Shown: piece by piece, positions 46,592-57,953 of the stretch
Numbering within the stretch: the stretch's first letter is position 1
Layout: the number at the start of each line of letters is the position of its first letter
Assembly: GCA_024752435.1 (NCBI GenBank)
Contig: CP103031.1
Coordinates: 1 to 64,000, forward strand
DNA from: Allantophomopsis cytisporea
Taxonomy: Eukaryota; Ascomycota; Leotiomycetes; Phacidiales; Phacidiaceae
Length of the DNA stretch: 64,000 bases
Reading direction: 5' to 3'
The notes under the pieces: generated by a model
What the model saw: only the letters and a program-made list of their open reading frames with translations
Told to the model about the DNA's origin: nothing
Database searches by the model: none
Translations under genes and position numbers: made by a program

Positions 46592-48465
46592 ATTATAGAG
46601 TTTTTTTTCTATGTATATATCCATACCGCTTGATACTCAAGCGTCTAATTCTCAGTTCTCAATTCAACACCTTCATACTTATATTCCATGACAATGTGGC
46701 GAAAAGTGAGGCACATGTTACTAGCAGTGAAGACAGACTTCAGTAAAGAGTGCAAACTAAACCGTAAAAGGATTTCAAAGTTCGGATTATCGAATATCTA
46801 GTGATTCGAAGTCAAGGTCGTTGCAATCCTGCAACTCCTCAAATGAAGCAGACGTGCAAGAACTCATCATAGCAAGCTGCAGCAATCTTTGACCAATTTG
46901 TGGTGTCATCCACGGCGTATAGTTCGTTACAATGTGCAAAGAGATAGAAGGTCATACTACATATCCTTCTCAAGTAGGATACTGTAGTACCAAACTTTGA
47001 GCCACTTCGACAAACCCTAACACTATGCTCCTGACTTTATTTTATTTATATTTATTTTATTTTATTATATCCTACACTATGCGGGTCCACTGGATCCATG
47101 AGCTTCTACTTATCTACACTAATGTTTGTTTTGCTCTTATGCTGGTCAAGGTGTTCCCGAGATTCATGCCTCAGTCTGCCTCTATATACTATCCTCCATC
47201 CCCTGCTCCCTCTTCCTCTCGTTGTGCTTCTTCTCTTACTCCCTCTCCTACTCTCTCCCTGCTTCTCCTCTCTCTTCTGCCAATTCCTTCGGCTATTTGG
47301 TTCCCCAATGGGCTTGGTACCTCATTGTAGTAGTCCAAGCGTCTTGTACTCTTTGCAAATCGAATAACTTCCCGAACCATCTGGATATCTCGCTTTCCCA
47401 CGGAGGGATAACACACGCTGGGATTTCTTCAGATCTTATGGCAACGTTGGGGAAGTGGTCATGCATATGTTGCACTGGGGACTTGAATATTACGTTCGGT
47501 GGTTGTCTGTCTTCATACATTTCTGTAACGTGCTGCTTAAGTGGATTGTCCTTTGGAGGACTAGCAAGTCTACCCAGAACCGGGTAATTTTAAGTTGGAG
47601 TCTCGTGTGGGACATAGGTAAATGCGCCTCTGCACTAACTGCTTCGACGGCCACCGACTTGAAGCTGACTGCTTACGGTCTACAGACCAGACGAGATCAA
47701 GGGCCGAATACCAACAGCATGGAAGCGTCGCAGCATGTCAGTATGTAGAGCGACCATGGGCAGGATTAGAATCGTCGTGGCAGCGTCGGAAACAGCAGCA
47801 CTAATCATCACAGCCATCATCTTGCAGAGCTAGTTCCTATCACACAGGATCGTCGTACAGCTTGCGAGCCACGGTCAGTAAGTCAGCTTCGGAGTAGACT
47901 TCCTTTCCCTGGAGCCGATTACGCTTGGAGGCATTCAGCATCGTAATGAGAGCGTCTCCGACGTGCCTCGCCAGCTGTCGTAGGCACGGTAATTCCGGTG
48001 AGGAGGGATTGTTATCAGCATCATAGTACCAGCATATGCATGGTGGAAGTAGGTCGGGTTTCCCAGTAGGGATATGGATAATATCCTGACCCCCCCAACG
48101 AAACTAAGCGCTGTGCCTGTTCCTGTTGATGTATGACACTATTCATTAGGCCCAAAAAATGAGATGGACAGATCGAACAAGCGGTCAGATTCCGACGATT
48201 TACTTAGTATAAAAACCTTTTCAACAAATAAAGAACAGATTTTAAAGCAACAATAGTCTAGTATCGAATATAATTTGTATCTACTTTAAAAGTATTTATT
48301 TTATTTCATTCTTTTGCGATGCTAGCGCTAGTTTAGGCTATGTAGAGATCTGTTTTATAGTCTAGGAAGAAACCTTGTAAGGATAAAACTCCCTAGCCGT
48401 ATACCCGTACAACGGCCTTTAAGTTGCGCTGCTATAATACCAAGTGTGCGGTCCTTAATGGGCCA
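46592..48465. other. Intergenic and LINE 3' flank
   Basis: A short AT-rich run of TTTA/TTAT repeats lies at about 47035-47070. Overlapping frames at 47025-47804 lack domains. The right part, from roughly 48100, is probably the 3' untranslated end of the LINE on the minus strand. Confidence 0.4.
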
Positions 48466-49599
48466 CTACAGGGAGAAAACGGGTGTAGGTGTAAGTTTTG
48501 TTAGACTGCGGCCTCTACTGGTTAAGGAGGAGGTCTGCTGCCAGGGAGAATTGCGGGAGTAAGCGTTGCTGGATAAGCCAGCGAGTAACCGCTTGTATTG
48601 CGGGAGGGTGTGAGGTGAGTTGTATATAATCTGTTGTTTTTGCTTCTTGAGCATTTGAGTACGGTTGGTAACGGACGGGCAATAGAGTATTACGTGTTTC
48701 GCGGTTTGTCTTGGCCAGCCGCAGTCACACTCTGGGGTTATTCCTGGTACGTGCCGGGAGGAGAGGAATGCCCGGAATCCTATTTTCTCAGTACGGATTT
48801 GTGTGGCCATGGAGGATTGAGCTTTAGTGAGGTTACGGTGGTGTTTAAGGGGTTTATAGACCAGGCTTTTACTCTGGGCCGCATTTCGCTGGTGGCGGGG
48901 AATAGTAGAGGTGTATATAGACCAGCGCCTCTGCCACTGTTCTTGGAGCCATTTTGCGGGTGAAGAGTGTAGCCGAGGGTTCTGATATTGAGCCGCAAGT
49001 GTGGTTTCATTAGAGTGGTCGATAAATCTCTGAAGTACCCATCTCTTGCGGGTCTGGCCTGGCGTTAGTTTATAGCGTTTACGCCTTCCACGACGTCCGC
49101 GAAGTTGGTTGCGGATCCGCAGGCATGCAGAGTCAATTAGGGGCTGTGTTTTTGACCGGAGTAGCCGTAGTTGGAAGCTTGCATGGAGAGAGTCCATGTA
49201 AAGGTCAATTGGTGGGATAGTGCATTCAGCTTCAAGGGTTTGGAGGGGGGTAGCTTTAAATGCACCTGTGACTATACGGAGTCCTGTGTTTTGTATTGAG
49301 CCGCATTTTCTGGTTTGGCTTTTACGGGGCTTTATATCTGTGATTGAGTGCCAGATTGGGGCCCCGTATGTGATTGCGGGTCGTATCATAGCAGAGAACA
49401 CTTGTCGGGCCTTAGGGAAGGTTGCACCCCAGGTGGAGGCTGTTACTCTTGACAAGGCCAGATTCTGGCGGGCCATTTTTGCTTGAATAAAGCGAATTTG
49501 GGGGCCCCAGCGGAGTTTGCTGTCGATTTGCACCCCTAGCACCCGTATAACGGGCCGCGGAGAGACCACATGGTCTTGTATTTGTAGATCTGCGGCCAT
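48466..49599 (-). mobile_element. 5'-truncated LINE: end of reverse transcriptase and C-terminal region
   Basis: A 377-codon open minus-strand frame starts inside the reverse transcriptase palm/thumb (VIRVLGVQIDSKLRWGPQI, MIRPAITYGAPIWH, ITGAF-like TLEAECTIPPIDLYMD). It ends with QIRTEKIGFRAFLSSRHVPGI and CDCGWPRQTAKHVILYCPS, the C.C..H....C motif at the end of Tad-like non-LTR polyproteins. The RNase H domain seen in the 37-kb relic is absent between these parts, so this is another lineage or an internal deletion. It still lacks frameshifts, which suggests a younger insertion. Confidence 0.8.
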
Positions 49600-50559
49600 G
49601 TTGAACCGAGTACAGAGGTTAGGTAAGACAATACCCTTATATGTTTAGTTGTTTCCTCTCTCATGAACATATCCAGCATGTAGTCCGACCTGACATGGCT
49701 AAAGTAGTCGAGTTCGACAAGTGTTTCTATGGTGCATGATGTATACTATATGGTATTTTTCACATTAGATGTCTCTGGGGAGCCGGTAAGGAAAGCCGGT
49801 TCCCTCATACCTCGAAGGCAACGACAGCTAGGGTGTAGAAAGATTCATTGGAGAATTCGATGGTCTAGGGAAGAAGTACACCAAATGAGGGATAATGCTT
49901 GGATTGTAGGGGATCGTAGAGGCATGCATCAATTAGGTACAGACTGTGCCGGATCTTTCGAGATTTTCAGGGATCGGTAGCCTATGTTCGTTGCTGGTTT
50001 GAACGATCGAGGAGGCATGTTTTCGATGCGGCTATCTAAAATGCACCATGCTTAGTCATTAAAGCCCACGCTGATAAGATGCAGTTGATAAGAGGCGGCT
50101 GATAAAGACACGTTGCGACGAGTTCTCTCTAGTCCTTGGCTGCCCCCTTTCCTCCAGTGCTGGAGAAGATTTCTACAACGGAGCTCACTGCTCTATTTTG
50201 CTGGCCCTAGGTGTTCTGCTCTGTGCTGGCCGTCGCGCCATGCGGGCTGACAATTGCCTGGACTACGATGCTGCTGGTATTCGCGGTCCCTTCCCTAGAT
50301 GGTGCTTGTGCTAACTGCCTGTGGCGTCACATCCACATCCGCTGCTCCCTCCGTAAGTCGTACGCTGTTCCCTTAGGGTAGAGGTCACTAATGAGTTCTC
50401 GACCCTGGTTACGCCCGTTTTGGGGTTTCCGTTCCTGCCCCCCCTGCTGCGCGCGCCCCTCACCCTCCTCGCTCTACGCGCCAGACTCGCTCTACCCGCG
50501 GTGCTGAGCCTGCACCACCCTCTGCCCTGCCTCATCTCCGCCGTAGCGTTAAGATGAAG
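49600..50559. other. Intergenic, possible small relic
   Basis: Around 50310-50390 the plus strand reads CANCLWRHIHIRCSLRK with a preceding frame change, which resembles the short CxxC...C domain DUF3716 seen at the ends of some fungal repeat-encoded frames. The remainder is unassigned; the 82-codon frame at 49729-49980 has no recognisable domain. Confidence 0.35.
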
Positions 50560-52177
50560 CTATGGGTGGCCAAACTGGACTATTGTAGAAAACTCGTCAA
50601 ACCACCATTTGATCTGTCCCTTCATCTCCTGCGTCTCCCACGCAAGATCGTCAATACCCATACACCTAGATGTTACTGAAGACACCTTGATTTGTACATG
50701 TGTACCCCTGACAACGTGATGTGTACTAACATGAATTGCTGACGGGGAGGAGACTAAGATGGCTTGATCGAAGCCAAGTCGACACTGTCCAAGGCACTCT
50801 TGGTGAAAGTCTCTATACACTAGCAAAAGACCTTGGCAAAGTTCGGTGTCTAGCTCCTGGAATATAGTAAGACTGATAACATCCTCAAGTAATGCATATG
50901 AAAGATGCATAGGAGAATAAGTATGTGGGTGATCGAAGTCAGGCATGATAAATTCTTCCTTTTTCTGAACTTTAGTGTTTCTTACTGCTCCAAAGCACGA
51001 AATTGGTTGCCCTGGATCTGGATCACTATAAAAGAGTGTCTCTACACCAATAGGTGTTATAGCGATCCCTATCTCAGGGTCAACATATGCACCAAATGTA
51101 CATTGTCGATTACGCGTTGTGCGTAGCTTTAGAGCTGTTAGATTTTCCTGTAAAGAATAAGCGAATAGACTTACTAAAAGAGTATGTTTTGACATTTCTA
51201 CATCTTGCCGCACCCAAAGACCAGATATTGTCTCACCTTGGGACAATGGAAAATATACTGAAGCAAAAGGGTTTTTTCGTGTCTCGCAAATTTGACGATA
51301 TGTATCAACTGCATACGGCTTAGCTAGTGTGTGCGCGTGAATTGCATACGCACGGCCTGCAGCACAAAAGACTGTAAGTCCAGAAACACTAGCTAGATTA
51401 ATTAACCGTATACGATTTAAAGCTGCTTCATCCCCAGCAAAATGACGTAATTCAAGTTCTGGTGGTACTGGATTATCGATCAGTTGTGGTTGAAAGTATT
51501 TTGATGAAGATGCGTGAAAACGAATAAATCCGCACTATGTATTATTAACATTAGAGGTCTTACTAAATAAGGTATAGAACTTACTAAACTCTCAACTTTG
51601 AGTTTTCGTATTATAGAAGCATTTATGATTAAATACCATTCGCAAGTATTAATATTTGTCCTTGCTGTGTAAAGTTGACAGGTTTTAATACCTAGACTAT
51701 CAAGACCAAATCTCACAGGATGCTCAATACTTTGAGTTCTCATAGAATCTTGATACTTTTGCCCACGAACCCATTCTAGTGGTAAGAATGAACTAACCTT
51801 AGAACTAACAATCGTAAGAGCAAGAAAAGAATCTTTAAGTGCACGAACAGAGCTGTATCTCCATAGGGGGAATTACTTGAATAAGAGAAAATATGTTCTT
51901 GTATTTCTAGAGGCAATTTAGAAATACGCTGGATAATCGAATGATAAGAATGCGTATTAGTTGGCGTGAAAGATGGACTCCAGATATTAAAGGACTTTGG
52001 GGGGCTGAAGTTGAAATGTGCTTTAGGCCATGGTCTAAGCCATGTGGAAGCGTACCAAATGTCTGATAGCTGTAACTTTGACGAGGTCTCTGATTGTAAA
52101 AGGTTATAACAATCAGTGTGGAAGGAAAATGTTTCTAGCCCTTTTGCACATAATGTGCATTGTCGGAAGTAACACAA
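50560..52177 (-). pseudogene. F-box-family protein gene with a frameshift
   Basis: The minus strand encodes, in order: CTLCAKGLETFSFHTDCY, then KLPLEIQEHIFSY (F-box start), a frame change at about 51860, then SVRALKDSFLALTIVSSKVSS and SFLPLEWVRGQKYQ to KLKVESL at 51585. A 50-nt intron (51584-51535, donor GTAAGT, acceptor ACATAG) leads in phase to CGFIRFHASSSKYFQPQL, LASVSGLTVFCAAG, YFPLSQGETISGLWVRQ, GRCRL-like GQCRLGF and WWFDEFSTIVQF. The C-terminal GE.I.GLWIR ... EWWFS pattern is typical of a large fungal F-box family with a C-terminal beta domain. The single frameshift inside the F-box means a dead copy or a sequence error. Confidence 0.55.
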
Positions 52178-53343
52178 GTCCCCTTTTTGTGACCCTTATT
52201 ACAGTAGATCGTAATACGTTGGGGATGCTGACGAATCTTTGGTAATGTAAACTTTGAGGTATATCCTTGGTATCGTGATAGGATGGGGTCGCCAAATACT
52301 AATGTAAACATTAGTCTTATTCTTATATCCTGTAAGAGGACTTGCCTAACGCAGCCACTTCCTCCTTCTGAATGTTATGTTGACATAACACACATTTTTC
52401 ACAAAGCTGGACATGAACTTGCGCTGAGATGTCATCCATGGTGCATAATACGAATATCAAGAGACACCGGAAATCGGTCGAATGTTGGTGAAGATAGCAG
52501 ACGGGTGGAAAGGAGATAGACGGGTAAATGGGTAGATAGACAGTCGATTAAGGTGGGATCGGCTGATGGGGTGCAATAATGGGATATGGTGATTCTAGTG
52601 ATTGTGGTGACTGGTGATTCCGAGGACTATGAGGACTGGACTGGCGGACTGGACTATGAGGAGGATGAAGACGTTGATGGTGGAAGAGGGGTTCGAAGTG
52701 TTCAAGTAGGTAGGACGAGGGAGAGGATGAGGATGGATTTCCTCGTGAATTATTTTCGTTGATGCCCTGATTGGTCGAGGTGAAGGAGTTGAATTGAAGT
52801 GCCTCTTGCTCCAAAAACTTCAGTAACAGCAGAACTTATGATGTATTGAGTTGTGTGGCTGAGTGCAGTATAAATAACAGGACTCGGCTACGTAATTGAA
52901 TTAGGCGGCAGACACTTGCCTTCACGTGGCTGATCTCTGATTTGCTTAGAACTAGGCACCTTATAGGTGAGGCATTCTTACCCCATTAAGTAAGTCCCAG
53001 AGGATGCCATTAGTTAACAATACCAACACAATATGCATGCATAAAAAGTGTACAGAATATGTATAAAAGTATACGCAATATGCTATCGATGCATGATTTA
53101 TACATATTAATCACAGCAAGTGCGTACCCGCAATCGCTCCGACAGCATATCAGGATCTGCTCATCATAGTCGATAAATAGAAGCAATTTCTGAAGGCGAT
53201 TGGTAAGAGTATCTATTTTTACTAGCACTGAAGTAGAGAGCTATCAAGGTAGGTGAGCAAGTGGAAGGGCTAAAAACCAAATCTATTACACAACACGGCG
53301 AGTTCTGGCGCGTACTTGATGCGTGCACGGGCCCTCATCAGGT
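52178..53343. other. Intergenic
   Basis: Possible upstream coding remnants of the F-box-family gene extend to about 52306. A Pro/Ser-rich minus-strand frame at 52548-52814 is low complexity and unsupported. No other feature is seen. Confidence 0.4.
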
Positions 53344-55324
53344 TATCCCCCCAAACTCATAAGACTCCGGAGCCTCATTTTGAACCCACCGTAATAGGTA
53401 TAGCGCTTGCACACAGACCACCCCACCACCGGATTTCCGGAAGTTGAGAATATGTTGATTTAATTGAATACTATTGACCTTGCTATTGACCTTGCTATTA
53501 TGGAGTTGAATACTCAAACTGCCGCTGCAATTGCCGACAGTACTGACGACGGTACACTACGCCCTAACCTTCTACCCGCTACTGAAGCCGGCACTGGTTA
53601 TACGCCAATGCGTACTCGAAGATTTGACTCCAAGGTGACCTTACCAGAAGGTGTTGACCGTAGTAATCCATACGATATTTGGAGGCTCTTCTTTACCAAT
53701 GATATATTAAGCATGTTCTGTACAGCTAGAATATCTACGGCATAGAGAGAGAAAAGGAGAAGTGGGTAGATGTGGATCAGAGAGAGATGTTAGTTTACTT
53801 GGGTATCTGGATATATATGGGTGTTTACTACGAGGATGATTTCCAAATATATTGGAGAACTACACCTGGTACTGCGCAGCATACTCGAGTTCGAGAAGCT
53901 ATGACAAGGGAGAGATTTCTTAGTATTAAGAAGGCCTTCCGTGTCACAAGTGATTTCAATAAGAATAATATATATTCAAGAGTCTGTTTAAACTTACATA
54001 ACAATAGTAATACCTTACTTACTTGACAATAGCTAGAGCCTTTTACTACGTACTTACAACACACATTCTTACGCTATTTTCAGCCAGGGAGCCATGTTGC
54101 TATTGACGAGTGTATGGTGAGGTTTACTGGGAGGTCTAAGGATACAACGACAATACCAGGGAAACCTATTGAGCATGGTTATAAGGTCTGGGCCCTTGCG
54201 TACGAAGGTCTTATAATCGATTGGCTATGACACTCAAAAGGTGCAAAATTCGGCCCTATTGATATAATACAAATCCCTGGCTTGAATCGAACGTAGTGTA
54301 CGGTCCTTCAGTTACTCTCAAATCTACTAAGCGCACCAGCGCTATATATTCTATAGCTTGACAACCTATTTACAAGCGTTCCGCTGTTCTCTTACTTACG
54401 GCAACATGGTATTGGTGCAACTGGCACAGCAAGTGCTAGATCTGGTATTGACAAGGTCCTTGTTAATACTAAGGCAGCTGAAAAAGCCGTGATATACTCC
54501 TATGGGGCACTTTATATGCAATTCCGTCACCAGATAATTCTGTATTACAACTTGGCTGGAAGGACAATGGCTTCGTACTGTTTTTAACTACTACATACAC
54601 TGAAAAGGATGCAATATCCCGTCTACGGAAGAGACCAAGTGAAACTTCAACTTCGGCGAAAACTGCACGAGCAGCCTTTTGTGACCAGAGTCGGAAACAC
54701 TTGAATATCCCAACCTTTATTGACTACTACAATTACAACATGGGAGCGGTTGACCGTGCAGATCAACTCCGAGTGCATGACTCCAATATACGTTAAGTAC
54801 GAAGAGGTAGTTTCCAAGCTCTATTCAACTTCTTATTTGATATTGTGCTAGTTAATAGCTACCTATTGTCAAGTTTCAACCGTAATATAGGCCAATCGCC
54901 ATTCCGGGAGCGGTTGATTTCCCAAATCCTTGAAGTTACAGCAAGGAGAACTACTCGGCGGCCAAAGATTATACCAAAGGAAAAGCAACACCTCCATGAT
55001 AAGTGTAAACTTGGCCTACTTGGAGAGTTGAAGCCTTGCTCTGTATGTGTACTAGTTCTAATTACAAGTTCTAAGAAGCGTCCAGCTTTAGAGCCAATTG
55101 ACTCAAATATACGGCCAAAACGCCGGCCACGTACAACGTACGGTTGTGTATATCACCGGGCACCACTCTGTCGATCCGGCACCTGTTTTCATGATTTTCA
55201 CAATACCAATACGGATACGTCAATAGTTATGTAATCAATATAGTACAATACAATTGGTTAATTCAATGAATTCTGCCTTGAATTCCCGCTTTTCGCTTAG
55301 AAGTCTTATGAGTCTGGGGGGATA
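53344..55324 (+). mobile_element. Decayed piggyBac-like DNA transposon with inverted ends
   Basis: The left end TATCCCCCCAAACTCATAAG (from 53344) and the right end CTTATGAGTCTGGGGGGATA (to 55324) are inverted copies with one mismatch in about 22 bp. They enclose a piggyBac-type transposase relic. If the flanking TA is counted as target, both ends read TA|TCCCCCC; the canonical piggyBac TTAA duplication is not seen. Outside both ends lie weakly similar direct sequences (GTGCACGGGCC left, GTGCACGGACC right). Confidence 0.65.
53464..55234 (+). pseudogene. PiggyBac-type transposase (DDE_Tnp_1_7) relic
   Basis: Pieces in order: NPYDIWRLFFTNDIL, a frame change, VDQREMLVYLGIWIYMGVYY, MTRERFLSIKKAFRV, an AT-rich intron-like insertion, then VAIDECMVRFTGRSKDTT, KPIEHGYKVWALAYEG, and a Cys-rich tail YGCVYHRAPLCRSGTCFHDF. 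The DE..VRF.GRS and the G.KVWALA motifs define the piggyBac catalytic core (first Asp in IDECM), and the C-terminal Cys cluster is the usual DNA-binding domain. Multiple stops and frame changes, particularly at 54230-54850, make it inactive. Confidence 0.75.
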
Positions 55325-55470
55325 GCATAACACGGGACGTTCTGGGACAGACCTCGTTGACTCGTGCACGGACCTTCTCCGGAGTATGTCATGACGCGGG
55401 GCGAAAAGCTCGGCCCTTATTACAGTAGTAGTGTATTGATATACGAATAACTGGTTAGGCCGTAAAGGGG

Positions 55471-56103
55471 TTAAAAGGACTTACTAGTAAGTGTATTTGG
55501 GAATAACGTGTAGGCTTTGAACGCAAGACGCTCAAGATCAATCTCCCTGCCACCGCCATTCTTAACAGCCTGTTTGCGGAAGTAAATTCGCTTTCCCCAT
55601 TTCCAAGTTTCGCAGCCGGCGAAGAAGAGGATGGCTTCAATGAAGACAATACCCCATTCCCAAGTGATTCCTGTGTACTTGAATACCTCATAGTTAATAA
55701 CCGGGATATAAAGGGTTAGGAACACTGTAACAAAACCAGCGATGACAGCCCAGAATAGGAATTGGTTCTTCCACACATCGCGAGCCCATTGCGTGAAGGG
55801 GTACTGGGTCTTAGGTTGTATACGGAAGAAGGAGCGACGCATGTTGACCATTTCCCAGGCGAGGAAGCGCGCGAACCAGGTGAGGCAAACGAAGGTAGTG
55901 GCACGAGCGCGAAAGACCGTGTCGCAACTGGCGTTGTAGTGGTCGTTGCAGCCGGTTGAGAGGTCGCCGTCACCGAAACCGAACATAACGAGGGAAAAGG
56001 CCGAGGGCCAGAGAGCCGCCGTCCAGAGCCCGTAGACAAGCATGTCGAGTAGGACTTCTTTTGTGAAGACGCCGACACGGAGGGGGTGCGGTGGGCGGAA
56101 CAT
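55471..56103 (-). pseudogene. C-terminal fragment of an ENA-type P-type Na+-ATPase
   Basis: The minus-strand frame begins at ATG 56103 with MFRPPHPLRVGVFTKEVLLD and continues LVMFGFGDGDLSTGCNDHY, CDTVFRARATTFVCLTWFA, MVNMRRSFFRIQP, FLFWAVIAGFVTVFLTLYIPV and FKYTGITWEWGIVF. That is the last about 210 residues, with the final four membrane helices, of fungal ENA (type IID) sodium/potassium-extruding ATPases. The normal preceding segment with the phosphorylation site DKTGT, the ATP-binding domain and helices M1-M6 is absent: upstream sequence is unrelated and soon becomes the head-to-head deaminase-like gene. It cannot pump ions. Confidence 0.85.
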
Positions 56104-56220
56104 GATGTCTGGTGCTGGTGGACAGCAGGAATCGTGCCCTCCAACATATCAAAGAAAGGAAGGAGGGGCTGAACCACGTCATTGACCTTAAAGCCAGAAA
56201 AAGATATCGAGGAAAATGCC

Positions 56221-56745
56221 ATGACTGATGGCAAGGTAGACGACCCATTTCGCATTGTACAGAGAAACAAGTTGCATAGGCCACGAGTGTCTCTAAGTAA
56301 AGTCCTCTTCGAGACTGATATGGCCAAAGAGAGCAAAACGTTCGCGTTTTTAGGCCGCGGGAGACCATTCGAGGATATACAAGCCGCTGCTGTAAGTGTT
56401 CATACTGCGGGAACAGTCGGTAACAGTGATGGATGCTTAAATCGTGATCTTTGGACGTCAAGAGTAATGAAGTACCGCAATGTCATAGAACATGAATTAG
56501 CGCAAATCGACCAATATGGCCGATCAGTTCCGAAAATATTCCACGCTTCTCATGCCGAAAAACAGCTGATGGCGCACTTCTTGTGGATGCAAACGACCTT
56601 GGATCAGAACTTCGGAGAATTGAGTGATGATGGGGAGATATGGGGAAGCATTGATGAAATTCGTAACCTACATAGCAGCAGGCCTAATGTTACGTCATTG
56701 AAGAAGGATATCTATGTCTCGAGAGAGCCTTGCCCTGATTGCTAA
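56221..56745 (+). pseudogene. Cytidine-deaminase-superfamily-like protein, premature stop after the zinc motif
   Basis: The first ATG is 56221 (the frame is open from 56182 without another ATG). Core motifs are SHAEKQLMAHF (HAE at 56551-56559: zinc ligand and catalytic Glu) and IYVSREPCPDC (Cys ligands at 56731 and 56740). H-A-E plus P-C-x-x-C is the zinc site of the deaminase fold shared by nucleotide, RNA and fungal toxin-like deaminases; the substrate is unknown. Directly after the second Cys is TAA (56743-56745). The same frame then continues RFQRQLLEKEDIRSTLSL to 56865, so the TAA probably replaced CAA and the intact protein was about 40 residues longer. It lies head-to-head with the ATPase fragment, about 120 bp apart. 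Confidence 0.6.
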
Positions 56746-57115
56746 CGTTTTCAGCGGCAGCTTCTTGAGAAAGAGGACATTCGTTCGACTTTATCTTTAT
56801 CAAGCCCATTGCGGCGTAGAAAGGTAGCTAGTAGCCAGTCTGGCAATAGGAGGCTTTCAGCGTAAAAGGAAATAAAGGACAACAGCAGCCGGGTATTAAA
56901 ATTGTATTTCGTACTACGAAAAGAGGTAAATCAATTATTGGAAACATTCCCACCCATAAATTAACTCCCATTATAATTCCACAACAAATGCTTGCTGCAA
57001 TGAAAGCGACTGCGCAAATCCTCTAGGGACTTGTTACATCGTCGTCCCCATGAACCCAAGCACTGCACCAAACACCCGTCTCGTTGATCACACATTCCTT
57101 GGGAAAGCCTACAAA
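56746..57115. other. Spacer with the read-through tail of the deaminase frame
   Basis: The first 120 bases continue the deaminase frame after its stop; the rest shows nothing recognisable. Confidence 0.4.
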
Positions 57116-57592
57116 CTAGAAGAATCCACTCTGAAGATGTGGCTCCACCCGTGCGGCAGCCCCTGAGTCAGGATTCACTTTGACGCTTTGTATTATATAG
57201 GAGGAGCCAACGGCATTCTTCACGTCTTCGCAACGCACTACGCTTATCAACGAGCCCAGTAGTGAAATGTCCCCTTCTAGAAATGCGTTCAAGGCCAGGT
57301 AAGGCTGCCATATTTCTATGAAGCTCCTGTTTATCGAGAAAGTCTTCCACGACGAGAGCTTGCTGCATGAAGAGCAGACCGTAGGAAAGAATAAGCTGGC
57401 TATCATTTCGCGGTTTTTTCGGTAATCGACCTCGGCCAATTGTATCGGTAAAAGGTTGATGACCTTCTGCAACGGTGTTCGGGCTGCTGTCCGATCCTCA
57501 TCTGTCCTTGAGAGCAGGATGACTTCTTCGCAGGTTATACATGCTAGCACAATGTGCGATTTCCAAACGCCTGTAAATAAAGGATCGTTCAT
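57116..57592 (-). CDS. Hypothetical protein
   Basis: A 158-residue single-exon frame from ATG 57592. There is no recognised family. It contains VLACITCEEVILLSR and CSSCSKLSSWKTF (CxxC pair). No signal peptide or membrane segment is clear. It converges on the deaminase-like gene. Support is limited to length. Confidence 0.35.
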   Translation of the reverse strand: MNDPLFTGVWKSHIVLACITCEEVILLSRTDEDRTAARTPLQKVINLLPIQLAEVDYRKNREMIASLFFPTVCSSCSKLSSWKTFSINRSFIEIWQPYLALNAFLEGDISLLGSLISVVRCEDVKNAVGSSYIIQSVKVNPDSGAAARVEPHLQSGFF

Positions 57593-57941
57593 TTAATTTT
57601 GTGTAGGTTTGAAGCTGAGGTGTGTTGGAGGTCGAGATCCCAACAAGTCCAGAGTTGAATAAGTTCGCTATTGACCTTTAGCGTGATTCCTAGTACGCCT
57701 GATTTGACTGTACTGAGTACAGCACTTGAGATCACGTGCTAGATCACGTGCCAGATCACATGATATGAGGAGAAAGTATCTTCAGTCTTAGATCCACTAG
57801 CCAGAAAACACCACAAACAGCGAGAACGTGATTTTTGGAATTTTAAAAGCAACAACACATCTAGCAGTCCTCCTTTTGGCCACTTGTTTAGCCCCAGCCT
57901 GTGCGCATTGCCCAGTGTGACATAAGCGTGATGGCGACACC
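57593..57941. other. Intergenic, upstream of the LINE ORF1 relic
   Basis: It contains three nearby ATCACGTG / GATCACATG-like motifs (about 57731-57764), otherwise nothing. Confidence 0.4.
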
Positions 57942-57953
57942 GTGATCGCGGCG

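Noticed and set aside
47025..47587. Overlapping hydrophobic plus-strand frames that look like membrane proteins
   Set aside because: They derive from a T/C-rich low-complexity sequence (CTCCCTCTTCCT-type) read in three frames.
52548..52814. Pro/Ser/His-rich 88-codon frame
   Set aside because: Low-complexity G/A-rich tract on the other strand; no start or splice support.
53380..53440. Possible tRNA on the minus strand (GGTTCAAAAT resembles a B box)
   Set aside because: The B box lacks the GA-T-C consensus and no cloverleaf stems could be drawn.
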